From assembly GCF_000284295.1 (NCBI RefSeq), contig NC_017093.1, positions 6,138,001-6,202,000 on the forward strand: a stretch of DNA of 64,000 nucleotides, given 5' to 3'. Positions 33,522-41,390 of the stretch are shown here, in pieces. The notes below the pieces were generated by a model. It made no database searches. It saw only the letters and a program-made list of their open reading frames with translations, and had not been told where the DNA came from. The DNA is from Actinoplanes missouriensis 431. Lineage in GTDB: Bacteria > Actinomycetota > Actinomycetes > Mycobacteriales > Micromonosporaceae. Made by a program: the position numbers and the translations under genes. The stretch's first letter is position 1. Each line of letters begins with the position of its first letter.

Positions 33522-34367
33522 TCATTGCTTGACGCTTCCGGCGGCGAGACCCGACTGCCAGTAACGCTGGAGCAGCAGGAACGCCACGATCAGCGGGACG
33601 ATGGTGAGCAGCGATCCGGTGATCACGAGGTCGAAGACGACATCGCCGCCGGCCGTGGTGCCCTGCTCGTTCCAGGAGTAGAGGCCGAGCGTGAGCGGGA
33701 ACAGGTCGGCGTCCTTCAGCATGATCAGCGGGAGGAAGAAGTTGTTCCAGGTCATCACGGTGTTGAAGAGCAGGACCGTGACGAGTCCGGGGGCGAGCAG
33801 CGGCACGGCCAGGGAGAAGAAGGTCGTGAACTCGCCGGCGCCGTCGATCCGCGCCGACTCGAGGATCTCGTCCGGCACCGCGTCGCGGGAGTAGGTCCAC
33901 ATCAGGTAGAGACCGAACGGCGAGGCCAGCGTCGGGATGATCACCGCCCAGGGCGTGTCGGTCAGCCCCATCTTGGCGAACATCAGGAAGATGGGTACGG
34001 CCAAGGCGGTCGGCGGCACCGCGACCCCACCGAGGACGACGGCGAAGACCGCCCTCCGCCCGGCGAAGTCGAACTTGGCCAGGCCGTACCCGGCGAGCGC
34101 GGCCAGCAGGGTGGCCCCACCGGCGCCGGCCACGACGTAGAGCAGCGTGTTGAGCAGCCAGCGCCCGAAGATGCCGTCGTGGTAGGCGAAGACGTCCGCG
34201 ATGTTGCCGAAGAACGCGAAGTCGCCGCTGAACCAGAGGCCGAACGAGCCGAACAGGCCCTCCTGCGTCTTGGTCGCGCTGATCAGCAGCCAGACGAGCG
34301 GGAGCAGGCTGTAGATCAGCGCGAGCGCGGTGATCAGGGTGAGCGGGATGCTCCGCCGGGGCCTCAT
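33522..34367 (-). CDS. ABC sugar transporter permease, MalG-like
   Basis: This 281-residue inner-membrane permease has six predicted helices. It has the EAA coupling motif ESARIDGAGEFTTFFSLAVP (about 185-205), which docks to the ATPase. The ATG at 34367 overlaps the stop of the MalF-like gene as ATGA. It pairs with that permease to form the channel. No ATPase gene is in the operon. In actinobacteria a shared ATPase of the MsiK type, encoded elsewhere, usually serves such transporters. Confidence 0.93.
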   Translation of the reverse strand: MRPRRSIPLTLITALALIYSLLPLVWLLISATKTQEGLFGSFGLWFSGDFAFFGNIADVFAYHDGIFGRWLLNTLLYVVAGAGGATLLAALAGYGLAKFDFAGRRAVFAVVLGGVAVPPTALAVPIFLMFAKMGLTDTPWAVIIPTLASPFGLYLMWTYSRDAVPDEILESARIDGAGEFTTFFSLAVPLLAPGLVTVLLFNTVMTWNNFFLPLIMLKDADLFPLTLGLYSWNEQGTTAGGDVVFDLVITGSLLTIVPLIVAFLLLQRYWQSGLAAGSVKQ

Positions 34368-35233
34368 CGGCCCGCTCCGATGCTGCGGCGCTGGAACAGG
34401 TACGCGACGATCATCGTCACCACGCCCATGATCAGCGCGATCGTCGCCGAGTAGTTGACCTGCTGCCCGCCGAACGACAACTGGTAGGCGTAGACGTTCG
34501 GCGTGAAGTACGTGGTGATCGAGTTCGGCGCGATCGTGTCCAGGATCTGCGGCTCGTTGAAAAGCTGGAAACTGCCGATGATCGAGAAGATGGTGGCGAC
34601 CGCGAGCGGCCCGCGCAGCGCCGGCAGCTTGATCGCCCGGATGATCCGGAACTGGCCGGCGCCGTCGATCGCGGCGGCCTCGTAGAGCGCGGTGTCCACC
34701 ACCCGCAGCCCGGAGTACAGGATGATCATGTTGTAACCGACGAACTCCCAGGTCACGATGTTGCCGATCGCGGCGAGGATCAGGTCGGGCGAGAGCGGGT
34801 CGGGCAGCGTGATCCCGAACGCGTCGTTGACGTTGCCGACCAGGCCGATCCGGGTGCCGTACATGAAGCCCCACATCAGGGCGGCGACGACGGACGGCAC
34901 CGCGTACGGCAGGAAAACCGAGATCCGGAAGAAACCGGCGCCGTACAGCCGGCCGCTGTCCAGGGCGAGCGCGATCAGCAGCGCCAGGAACAGCATGATC
35001 GGCACCTGGACGACCAGGAACAGCGCGACGCGGCTCAGCGCCTCGAAGAACTGCGGATCGCTGAACGCCTTGGTGTAGTTCTCCAGGCCCACGAAGGCGG
35101 TGCCGCCGATAAGCCGGTTGCGGAACAGGCTGAGGTACGCCGCGTAGCCGATCGGAGCCAGGAAGACCAGGGCGAACACCGCCAGGAACGGGCCGGTGAA
35201 CTGCCAGCCGATCCACGAACGCCGGGTTGACAC
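34364..35233 (-). CDS. ABC sugar transporter permease, MalF-like
   Basis: This 289-residue permease has six helices and an EAA loop, EAAAIDGAGQFRIIRAIKLP (about 188-207). The GTG start at 35233 has GGAGGGAGGG just upstream, a strong ribosome site. It is the first gene of the four-gene operon and faces the LacI-type regulator across a region with two operators. The N-terminus lacks the long extra domain of enteric MalF, as usual for CUT1 transporters in Gram-positives. Confidence 0.93.
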   Translation of the reverse strand: MSTRRSWIGWQFTGPFLAVFALVFLAPIGYAAYLSLFRNRLIGGTAFVGLENYTKAFSDPQFFEALSRVALFLVVQVPIMLFLALLIALALDSGRLYGAGFFRISVFLPYAVPSVVAALMWGFMYGTRIGLVGNVNDAFGITLPDPLSPDLILAAIGNIVTWEFVGYNMIILYSGLRVVDTALYEAAAIDGAGQFRIIRAIKLPALRGPLAVATIFSIIGSFQLFNEPQILDTIAPNSITTYFTPNVYAYQLSFGGQQVNYSATIALIMGVVTMIVAYLFQRRSIGAGR

Positions 35234-35250
35234 GGCCCTCCCTCCACGGA

Positions 35251-35298
35251 TGTTTACGTTAACAATTTCGGCCGTGTCACCGGATGTTTACGTAAACG
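35251..35298. promoter_or_regulatory. twin LacI-type operators
   Basis: Two copies lie between the permease operon and the regulator: TGTTTACGTTAACA (35251-35264, one mismatched pair) and GTTTACGTAAAC (35286-35297, perfect). Both have a central CG, as LacI/PurR-family operators do. Their centres are 34 bp apart, about three helical turns, so two dimers can bind on the same DNA face. The first overlaps the operon's 5' leader. Confidence 0.85.
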
Positions 35299-35413
35299 GG
35301 TTGGGCCGTATAGTGGCACGGGTCACCAGCACGGTCAAGGAGTACCCATCGACACTCATCGGCTCCGCGCCGGCTCGGACGTTCCCGGCGGGCGCCGCAA
35401 ACAGCGCGTCTCC

Positions 35414-36421
35414 ATGGCCGACGTGGCCCGCCTCGCCGGCGTCTCGTCGCAGACCGTCTCCCGGGTCGCCAACGGCCAGTCCGGCGTCGTCGAGTCCACC
35501 CGCGAGCAGGTGCTCGCCGCGATGCGCGAGCTCGGGTACCGGCCGAACAGCGCGGCCCGCTCACTGCGCTACGGCCGCTTCAACACGATCGGCGTGATCC
35601 TCTTCGGACTGTCGTCGACGGGCAACAGCCGTACCGTGGAGGCCATCGCCACCCACGCGGCAGCCGAGGGATACGCGATCACGCTGATCCCCGTCGGCGC
35701 GCCCACCCAGGACAACGTGCTCGGCGCCTTCACCCGGATGGGCGAGCTCGCGGTCGACGGCGTCATCCTCATCATCGAGGTGCACCTGCTCGACGCCACG
35801 GCGGTCGCGCTGCCGCCCGGCGTGCACGTCGTGGTGGTCGACTCGGACGCCGGCGACAGGTACCCGGTGGTCGACACCGATCAGGCCGACGGCACCCGCC
35901 AGGCCGTGCGGCACCTGATCGGCCTCGGTCACCGGACGGTCCACCACGTGGCCGGGCCGGCGGAGTCCTTCGCCGCCGAGCGACGGGCCGGCGCCTGGCG
36001 CGCCACCCTCGAGGAGGCCGGCCTGCCGATCCCGGAGATCGAACGCGGCGACTGGTCCGCGGACTCCGGCCACCGCGCCGGGCTGCGCCTCGCCGCCGAT
36101 CCGTCCTGCACCGCGATCTTCGCCGCGAACGACCAGATGGCGCTCGGCGTGCTGCGCGCCCTGCACGAGTCGGGCCGCCGGGTGCCCGCGGACGTGAGCG
36201 TGGTCGGTTTCGACGACATCGCCGACGCGTCCGCGTACCTGCCGCCGCTCACCACCGTGCACCAGGACTTCGCCGAGGTCGGGCGCCGCTGCGTGCGCCT
36301 GCTGCTCGACCAGATCCACGACGGTCCGGCCGCGCCGGGCACCGACCTGGTCCCCACCACCCTCACCGTGCGGGACAGCACGGCGGCACCCGGCTTGACC
36401 GGTGGGCGCACCCTGGCATAG
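35414..36421 (+). CDS. LacI family transcriptional regulator
   Basis: This protein has 335 residues from the ATG at 35414. The N-terminal helix-turn-helix is MADVARLAGVSSQTVSRVAN with the hinge helix NSAARSLRYGR, followed by a periplasmic-binding-protein-like effector domain (VVVVDSDAGDRYPVVDTDQ, FAANDQMALGVLRALHE, VSVVGFDDIADASAYLPPL). It represses the divergent galactoside operon through the twin operators and is presumably released by sugar. The ATG has no ribosome site and begins at the very edge of the HTH. AAGGAG lies upstream at 35337-35342, properly spaced from an in-frame ATC at 35348 that would add 22 residues, so the real start may be non-canonical. Confidence 0.9.
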   Translation: MADVARLAGVSSQTVSRVANGQSGVVESTREQVLAAMRELGYRPNSAARSLRYGRFNTIGVILFGLSSTGNSRTVEAIATHAAAEGYAITLIPVGAPTQDNVLGAFTRMGELAVDGVILIIEVHLLDATAVALPPGVHVVVVDSDAGDRYPVVDTDQADGTRQAVRHLIGLGHRTVHHVAGPAESFAAERRAGAWRATLEEAGLPIPEIERGDWSADSGHRAGLRLAADPSCTAIFAANDQMALGVLRALHESGRRVPADVSVVGFDDIADASAYLPPLTTVHQDFAEVGRRCVRLLLDQIHDGPAAPGTDLVPTTLTVRDSTAAPGLTGGRTLA

Positions 36422-36452
36422 ACGACTCTCCTCGCAGCGAAGGGCGTTTCCC

Positions 36453-36844
36453 ATGGCTTCCAGGACTGACAGCTCGGACATCCTCGCCAAGGCACGGGAA
36501 GGCACCGAGGCCGCCGTGGCGAGCCGCGTCTTCGGCGCGCCGATCGAGCGGGACGGTGTCACCGTCGTACCCGTGGCCGTGGTCTCCGTGGCGGAGGCGC
36601 CGGTTCCGGCAGCGGGATCATGCCGCGCCGGAAGGAGGAGGACCGGGCCGAAGGGCTGCCCGAGGGCGAGGGCGCCGGGGGCGGTTTCGGCTTCTCCGCC
36701 CGCCCGGCCGGGGTCTACGTCATCAAGGACGGGTGTGTCAGCTGGCGCCCCGCCGTCAACGTGAACGCCATCGTCGCCGGCGGGCAGCTGGTCCTGGTGG
36801 TCGCCTTCCTGGTGGCCCGCTCCGTCCTCCGCGGCCGCCGCTGA
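36453..36844 (+). pseudogene. GerW/YtfJ-family sporulation protein, frameshifted
   Basis: Two overlapping frames together match the GerW (YtfJ) family. The first, from the ATG at 36453, reads SDILAKAREGTEAAVASRVF then GAPIERDGVTVVPVAVVSV, and continues into unrelated sequence. The second frame takes over near 36590 with GGGAGSGSGIMPRRKEEDRA, then GEGAGGGFGFSARPAGVYVI and KDGCVSWRPAVNVNAIVAGG, ending in a hydrophobic C-terminus with stop at 36844. Joined with a -1 shift near 36588-36592 they form a protein of about 130 residues with the usual Gly-rich joint. It is either a one-base deletion, a sequencing error, or a programmed shift. There is no slippery heptamer at the junction. Confidence 0.75.
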
Positions 36845-36912
36845 CTCATCGCCGCCGGAAATAATCGTGCGGGCGAGTGCACGGAACCGTGCCGTCGCGC
36901 GTCTATATCTGT

Positions 36913-37434
36913 GTGACCTTCGAGCAATTCGCGGTGGCCCGCCTTCCGAGCCTCCTGCGCTACGCGGTCGTCCTCACCGGCGATCGTGACCTGGCGCAGG
37001 ACGTCGTGCAGGAAGTGCTGGCCCGGGCCCAGGTCAAATGGCGCCGCATCAGCGGCTCGGACTCCCCGGACGCCTACGTCCGGCGGATGGTGCTGAACGA
37101 ATATCTCTCGTGGCGGCGCAGCTGGGCGTTCCGGAACGTCCACGCGGCCGGCGAGCGCCTGGCCGAGATCGAGGCCTCCCGGGGCGGCGTGGGCGACCAC
37201 GCGGACGGGGTCGTCGAGGCGGACGCGCTGTGGAACCGGCTGGCAATCCTCGGCCGGAAACAGCGGGCCGTGCTGGTCCTGCGCTACTACGAGCAGCTTG
37301 ACGACCAGTCCATCGCCGACCTGCTCAGCTGCTCCCCCGCGACGGTGCGCAGCCAGGCGTCGAAAGCGTTGCGAACGCTGCGACTCGAAGAACAAGACCA
37401 GAGACAACGGATCCACGCCGAGGAGTGGTCGTGA
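36913..37434 (+). CDS. SigE-family ECF RNA polymerase sigma factor
   Basis: I start at the GTG at 36913, giving 173 residues that begin TFEQFAVARLPSLLRYAVVL, the standard SigE-family opening. Region 2 includes TGDRDLAQDVVQEVLARAQV and region 4 has AILGRKQRAVLVLRYYEQLD and the HTH IADLLSCSPATVRSQASKAL. A TATATCT lies 2 bases upstream of the start and could be the -10 of a leaderless message. It overlaps the next gene as GTGA. SigE-family sigmas in actinomycetes usually have membrane anti-sigma partners encoded next, which fits the following gene. Confidence 0.88.
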   Translation: MTFEQFAVARLPSLLRYAVVLTGDRDLAQDVVQEVLARAQVKWRRISGSDSPDAYVRRMVLNEYLSWRRSWAFRNVHAAGERLAEIEASRGGVGDHADGVVEADALWNRLAILGRKQRAVLVLRYYEQLDDQSIADLLSCSPATVRSQASKALRTLRLEEQDQRQRIHAEEWS

Positions 37435-38288
37435 CCCTGCACGCTGACCGGCTGCGCGAAGCCTTCCTGACCCACGAGAACGAGACGCCCGACCCGGCGC
37501 TGGTCTACGCCCGCGTCGAGGAGCTGGCCCGCAAGCGGCGGTGGCGACGCCGCAGCGCGCAGGCCGCCGGTGGGGCCGTGCTCAGCGCCGGCCTGATCGC
37601 CGGGATCGCGAACCTGCCGGCGATCCTGCCCGCCGGCCCGCAGCAGCTGCCGGTCGCCGGGCTGCCGGCCGCGGCGCCGCCGGACGCGTCGGCGGTCCCC
37701 TCGGCCGACCCGTCGGCGGGCGCCCCGCTGGAGGTGGAGAAGGAGCTGCTGGAGCGGTGGGACGCCTTCTTCAACGCCGGCTACAGCTACAACGAAGCCG
37801 TTGAACTGGCGAAACTCTGGAAGATGAGCCCGGAGAACATCGGCGCGGTCAAGGCCGAGGCCGGTCGCCGCCTGCTCGCCGGCGAGACGCTGCCGGTCGA
37901 GGCGAAACCGGACCCCGACGTGACCGAGGCGCCCACCCCCGATCCGGAGACGACGAAGCGCCTCGACGCGTATTTCGCGGCCGGCTACGACTGGGACGAC
38001 GCGGAGCAGCTGGCGAAGCTGTGGAAGCTGGGCGACCCCTACGACGCCAAGGTCGAGGCCGGCAAGCGCCTGCTCGCCGGCAAGAAGCTGCCCGGCGTCG
38101 AGGCCGACCCGCAGCTGGCGAAGGAGGCGAAGGAGGGCCGGCTGGTCGGCGCGTTCTTCGAAGCGGGCTACGACTTCGCGGACGCGGAGGCGCTCGCGAA
38201 GCTGTGGAAGCTGGACGACCCGTACGCCGCGAAGGTCGCCGCCGGCAAGAAGCTGCAGGCCGGCGAGACCCTGCCGATCAAGCCGTGA
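37431..38288 (+). CDS. membrane protein with three AGY...LAKLWK repeats
   Basis: This 285-residue protein has a cytoplasmic N-terminus of 43 residues (possible sigma-binding helix ADRLREAFLTHENETPDPAL) and one membrane helix at about 44-66. A Pro/Ala linker leads to three extracytoplasmic repeats at 109-155, 177-222 and 237-283. Each repeat follows the pattern FF-x-AGY-x4-(D/E)A-x2-LAKLWK, then an acidic turn, (A/K)-x-AG-(K/R)-x-L-x-AG-x-x-LP, probably a helical hairpin. The start GTG at 37431 overlaps the sigma stop (GTGA) and has GAGGAG upstream. Position suggests an anti-sigma factor, but the repeats look like a peptidoglycan- or peptide-binding short helical domain. I do not recognise the family. 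It is also coupled to the amidoligase gene. Confidence 0.82.
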   Translation: MTLHADRLREAFLTHENETPDPALVYARVEELARKRRWRRRSAQAAGGAVLSAGLIAGIANLPAILPAGPQQLPVAGLPAAAPPDASAVPSADPSAGAPLEVEKELLERWDAFFNAGYSYNEAVELAKLWKMSPENIGAVKAEAGRRLLAGETLPVEAKPDPDVTEAPTPDPETTKRLDAYFAAGYDWDDAEQLAKLWKLGDPYDAKVEAGKRLLAGKKLPGVEADPQLAKEAKEGRLVGAFFEAGYDFADAEALAKLWKLDDPYAAKVAAGKKLQAGETLPIKP

Positions 38289-39331
38289 CCGAGCGGCTGC
38301 GCCGGCGGATCGGCTTCGAGATCGAGCTGATGGCGCCCCCCGGTGTCAGCCGGCGCACGCTCGCCTTCGACCTGGCCGGGCGCTGCGGGGGCAGCGTCCG
38401 GCCGGTCTGGCACCACGACAGCGAGCCGTCGCTGGTCCCGGGTCTGGGCCGGTTCCTGCATCTGACGCAGGGCTTCGAGGTACGGCGTGCCGACGGCTCC
38501 CCGCTGTGCACGCTCGTGGACGACGTCACGCTGCTGCACGGACTGGATCCCCGCGCGCCCGCGCTTCCCGGCTGGTTCCGGATCCTGACCGACGACGGCC
38601 GGTTGCTGCGGCTGCTGGCCGCCCAGTGTGATCCCGCCTCCGGTCCGGCGACGGTCCTGGAGCCGGCGGCGAAGCTGTGGGACGCCGAGGTGCGGCAGCA
38701 CGGGCCGATCCACCGGCTCGACGATCCGGCCGGGGCGACGATCGCGCTGGCCGCGCCGCTCTCCGGGGAGCGGGAACGACCCTGCGAGGTGATCACTCCC
38801 CCGCTCGCGTCGGGTCATCGCGAGGCGCTGGCGGAACTGCTGGGACCGGCCCGGGAGCTGGGTTTCACGGTCCCCCGGGAGGCCGCCGTGCACCTGCACT
38901 TCGACGGCGGGCCGTTCCGTGATCCGGCCGCCCTGTCGAACGTGATCCGGCTGTTCGCCCACTGGCGGGAGCCGTTGCGGGCGGTGCTGGCGACGAACCC
39001 GGCATGCCGCAGGCTCGCGCCTCTGCCGGCGCCGCTCGTGGACGCCGTCGCGGGCACGCCCACGATGACCGAGCTGCGGACCGCCGCCGACGCCGGGGAT
39101 CTGACGAAATACTTCGACGTCAACCTCACCCAGGTCCTCGCCGGCACCCCGCCGGTCCGGGACACCGTGGAGATCCGCATCCTGCCCGGCATGATCGACG
39201 AGGGTCCGATCACCGACCGGGCGGCGCTGGTCGAGCTGCTCCTGGAGCGCTGTCTCGACCCAGCGCCGCTGCCGGCCGGCGCGGACCTGCTGGAGTTGGC
39301 CGCCGACGCCCTGGCGGACCGGGATCAGTAG
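38285..39331 (+). CDS. amidoligase family enzyme (putative COOH-NH2 ligase)
   Basis: This 348-residue protein of the amidoligase_2 family is related in fold to glutamine synthetase and gamma-glutamyl-cysteine ligase. Marks are GFEIELMAPPG at residues 10-20 (metal-binding Glu-x-Glu), PCEVITPPL, VHLHFDGGPF, KYFDVNLTQVL and EIRILPGMIDEGP near the end. It should form an amide bond between a carboxylate and an amine with ATP. The GTG at 38285 overlaps the stop of the repeat protein (GTGA), so sigma factor, repeat protein and amidoligase are one operon. In other bacteria amidoligases occur with cyclotransferases, peptidases or tailing peptides. This companion is different. Its end overlaps the convergent GH43 gene by 7 bp. 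Confidence 0.85.
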   Translation: MTERLRRRIGFEIELMAPPGVSRRTLAFDLAGRCGGSVRPVWHHDSEPSLVPGLGRFLHLTQGFEVRRADGSPLCTLVDDVTLLHGLDPRAPALPGWFRILTDDGRLLRLLAAQCDPASGPATVLEPAAKLWDAEVRQHGPIHRLDDPAGATIALAAPLSGERERPCEVITPPLASGHREALAELLGPARELGFTVPREAAVHLHFDGGPFRDPAALSNVIRLFAHWREPLRAVLATNPACRRLAPLPAPLVDAVAGTPTMTELRTAADAGDLTKYFDVNLTQVLAGTPPVRDTVEIRILPGMIDEGPITDRAALVELLLERCLDPAPLPAGADLLELAADALADRDQ

Positions 39332-40302
39332 ACGTACGGCCATCCCGACGAGTCCCAGCCGAGCAGGTTGATGCCCAGCTTCGCGTCGCCGTTGGCCTGG
39401 TAGTAGTGATAGGCCAGGACGGTCTGTGAGCCGTCCCGGAACACCGCCGGGTGCCCGGGCCCGTGAACGGCGTCGTGCGACGCGAGGATCTCCGAGCCAC
39501 CCCCGGCGGTCATCGCGACGCCGGCCCGGTCGGCGTAGGGCCCGGTGATGCTCTTCGACCGGCCCACCATGATCCGGTACGTGCTGGACGCCCCCTTGCA
39601 GCAGAAGTCGAACGCCACGAAGAGGTAGAAGTAGCCGTTGCGCTCGACGATGACCGGCGCCTCGATCGACTTGCTGTTGGTGAACCGCTCGGCGATCGAG
39701 TAGATCTTGCTGTCCGCCCGTTTGCCGCTCGCCGAGCTGAGCTTGACCATTTTGATGCCGCTCCAGAAGGAGCCGAAGCTCAGCCACCACTCACCGGACG
39801 AGGTGACGATCAGGTTCGGGTCGATCGCGTTGTACCCGCTGGTGGCGGTCGACTCGACCACCTTGCCGTAGTTGGTCCAGGTCCCGGCCGCGCCGGTGGT
39901 GCTGCCGGCCAGGAAGATCGCCGACTTGCTCGAGCCGAACGTGGAGGCCGAGTAGTACATCAGGTACTTGCCGCCGACGTAACTGATGTCCGGCGCCCAC
40001 AGGTTCTTGTCCGAGGCGGTGTAGGCGTCGGCCCACGGCGTGCCGTTCGGGAAGGCCTTGCCGGCGTCGGCGAAGGCGGTGCGGTCGGCCGACGTCTTCA
40101 GGCCGATCCCGGGTGACGTGTAACCGAGCAGGTAACCGCCGGTCGGCCGCTTGATCATCGTCGGGTCGTGGGCGAAGGTCGAGCCGGTGACGACGCCGGG
40201 ATTGGGGTAGGTCGCGGCGTCGGCCATCGTCAGGCCGTAGACGCTGGCCGACGCGGCCACGAGGGCGGTCACGGCGGTCAGCAGGAGCTTGCGTGTTCTC
40301 AC
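39325..40302 (-). CDS. secreted GH43 endo-arabinanase-like enzyme
   Basis: This 325-residue protein has a signal peptide (cut near ADAA, residues 27-30) and a five-bladed propeller domain. The family 43 triad is Asp46 (FAHDPTMI, catalytic base), Asp161 (YNAIDPNLI, pKa modulator) and Glu214 (SIEAPVIVE, acid). Further marks are NLWAPDISYVGGKYLMYYS and GPGHPAVF. This set matches endo-1,5-alpha-L-arabinanases. Only the catalytic domain is present; there is no binding module. It faces the amidoligase gene and has a 185-bp upstream region before the next gene. Confidence 0.9.
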   Translation of the reverse strand: MRTRKLLLTAVTALVAASASVYGLTMADAATYPNPGVVTGSTFAHDPTMIKRPTGGYLLGYTSPGIGLKTSADRTAFADAGKAFPNGTPWADAYTASDKNLWAPDISYVGGKYLMYYSASTFGSSKSAIFLAGSTTGAAGTWTNYGKVVESTATSGYNAIDPNLIVTSSGEWWLSFGSFWSGIKMVKLSSASGKRADSKIYSIAERFTNSKSIEAPVIVERNGYFYLFVAFDFCCKGASSTYRIMVGRSKSITGPYADRAGVAMTAGGGSEILASHDAVHGPGHPAVFRDGSQTVLAYHYYQANGDAKLGINLLGWDSSGWPYVY

Positions 40303-40487
40303 GGGGGATTCACCTTTCGACGGGGACTCCCCTATGTGTCGTGCAGCGCTGAAAAGGTTGCCCCGGTCCGGTGAAAGTTCATGGTCGTCGGCCGCACCGG
40401 GCTGCGGGACCGCAGCCCGGAGTCCGTGGAACGCCGGGCCGGCGACCTCACGGCGGCCGCCCGTGGTCCGCCAACTCCCACGGCGAC

Positions 40488-41246
40488 CTAGAGGAAGTCG
40501 ACCAGGGCGGACGTGAAGGCCGGCTCCCGCACCGCGCCCAGGTGATCCCCATCGGTCACCGTCAGCTGGGCGCCGGGGATCGCCTTCGCCAGGACCTCGG
40601 GGCGGGCCGCCAGCACGTCGTCGCGGCCCGCCAGCACGAGCGTCGGCGCGGTGACGGCGTCCAGCGGGATCGGGTCCGCGTGCATCCGGGCGGCCTGCGC
40701 GGCGAGGGCCGCCCGGTCACCGCCGACCGCGTCGATGAACGCCCGGAAGCCGGCCGCCGCCGGGTTGGTGATCGTCGCCGGGTCCTCGGCGTGCAGCGCC
40801 TCGCGCAGCGGGTCCGGCCCGATCACCCGGGTGTCGACGCCACCGAGTTCGACCACGGCGGCGCCCACACCGCCGATCGCGAGGCGCCGGATCCGGGTGT
40901 CCCGGGTCGCGGTGATCAGTGCGACGACCGCGCCCATCGAGTAGCCGACCAGGTCCACGGCCGGCTCCCCGAGCAGGTCGAACAGCATGATCAGGTCGTC
41001 CGACATCCGGACCTCGCCGTAGAACGACGGGTCGTGCGGCTTCCCGGAGCGGCCGTGTCCACGGGCGTCGATCGTCACCACGCGACGGCCCGCCCCGGTC
41101 AGCGCGTCGACGACGCCGGTCAGGACCCAGTTGGTGAGCCCGTTCGCGATGAAGCCGTGGTGCAGCACCACGGGCGGCTGTGACGAACTCCCCTCCCAGG
41201 TCTGGTAGTAGATCTCGACGCCGTCACCGGCCTGGAAGCTGGGCAT
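40488..41246 (-). CDS. cytoplasmic alpha/beta hydrolase
   Basis: This 252-residue alpha/beta hydrolase has the oxyanion-hole sequence VVLHHGF, nucleophile Ser in VGYSMGAVVAL (GYSMG) and the Asp in LVLAGRDDVL. The His is in VTDGDHLGAV. It has no signal peptide. ATG at 41246. It is divergent from the LysR gene across 144 bp, so the regulator might control it too. Similar enzymes act as 3-oxoadipate enol-lactonase or carboxylesterase-like proteins, but the substrate cannot be told here. Confidence 0.88.
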   Translation of the reverse strand: MPSFQAGDGVEIYYQTWEGSSSQPPVVLHHGFIANGLTNWVLTGVVDALTGAGRRVVTIDARGHGRSGKPHDPSFYGEVRMSDDLIMLFDLLGEPAVDLVGYSMGAVVALITATRDTRIRRLAIGGVGAAVVELGGVDTRVIGPDPLREALHAEDPATITNPAAAGFRAFIDAVGGDRAALAAQAARMHADPIPLDAVTAPTLVLAGRDDVLAARPEVLAKAIPGAQLTVTDGDHLGAVREPAFTSALVDFL

Positions 41247-41390
41247 GTGTGCGCGTTCCCTTCTGGAGCGGATGCCGCCACAGGGTAGAACTCGCCACCA
41301 TGATCAAGCATCGGTGAGATCGCCAGCCCGTGGCTTCCGCGATAGATTGCGAGTGAGCATCCCGTCACTCCATAGGGGGATTTCCCGGCT

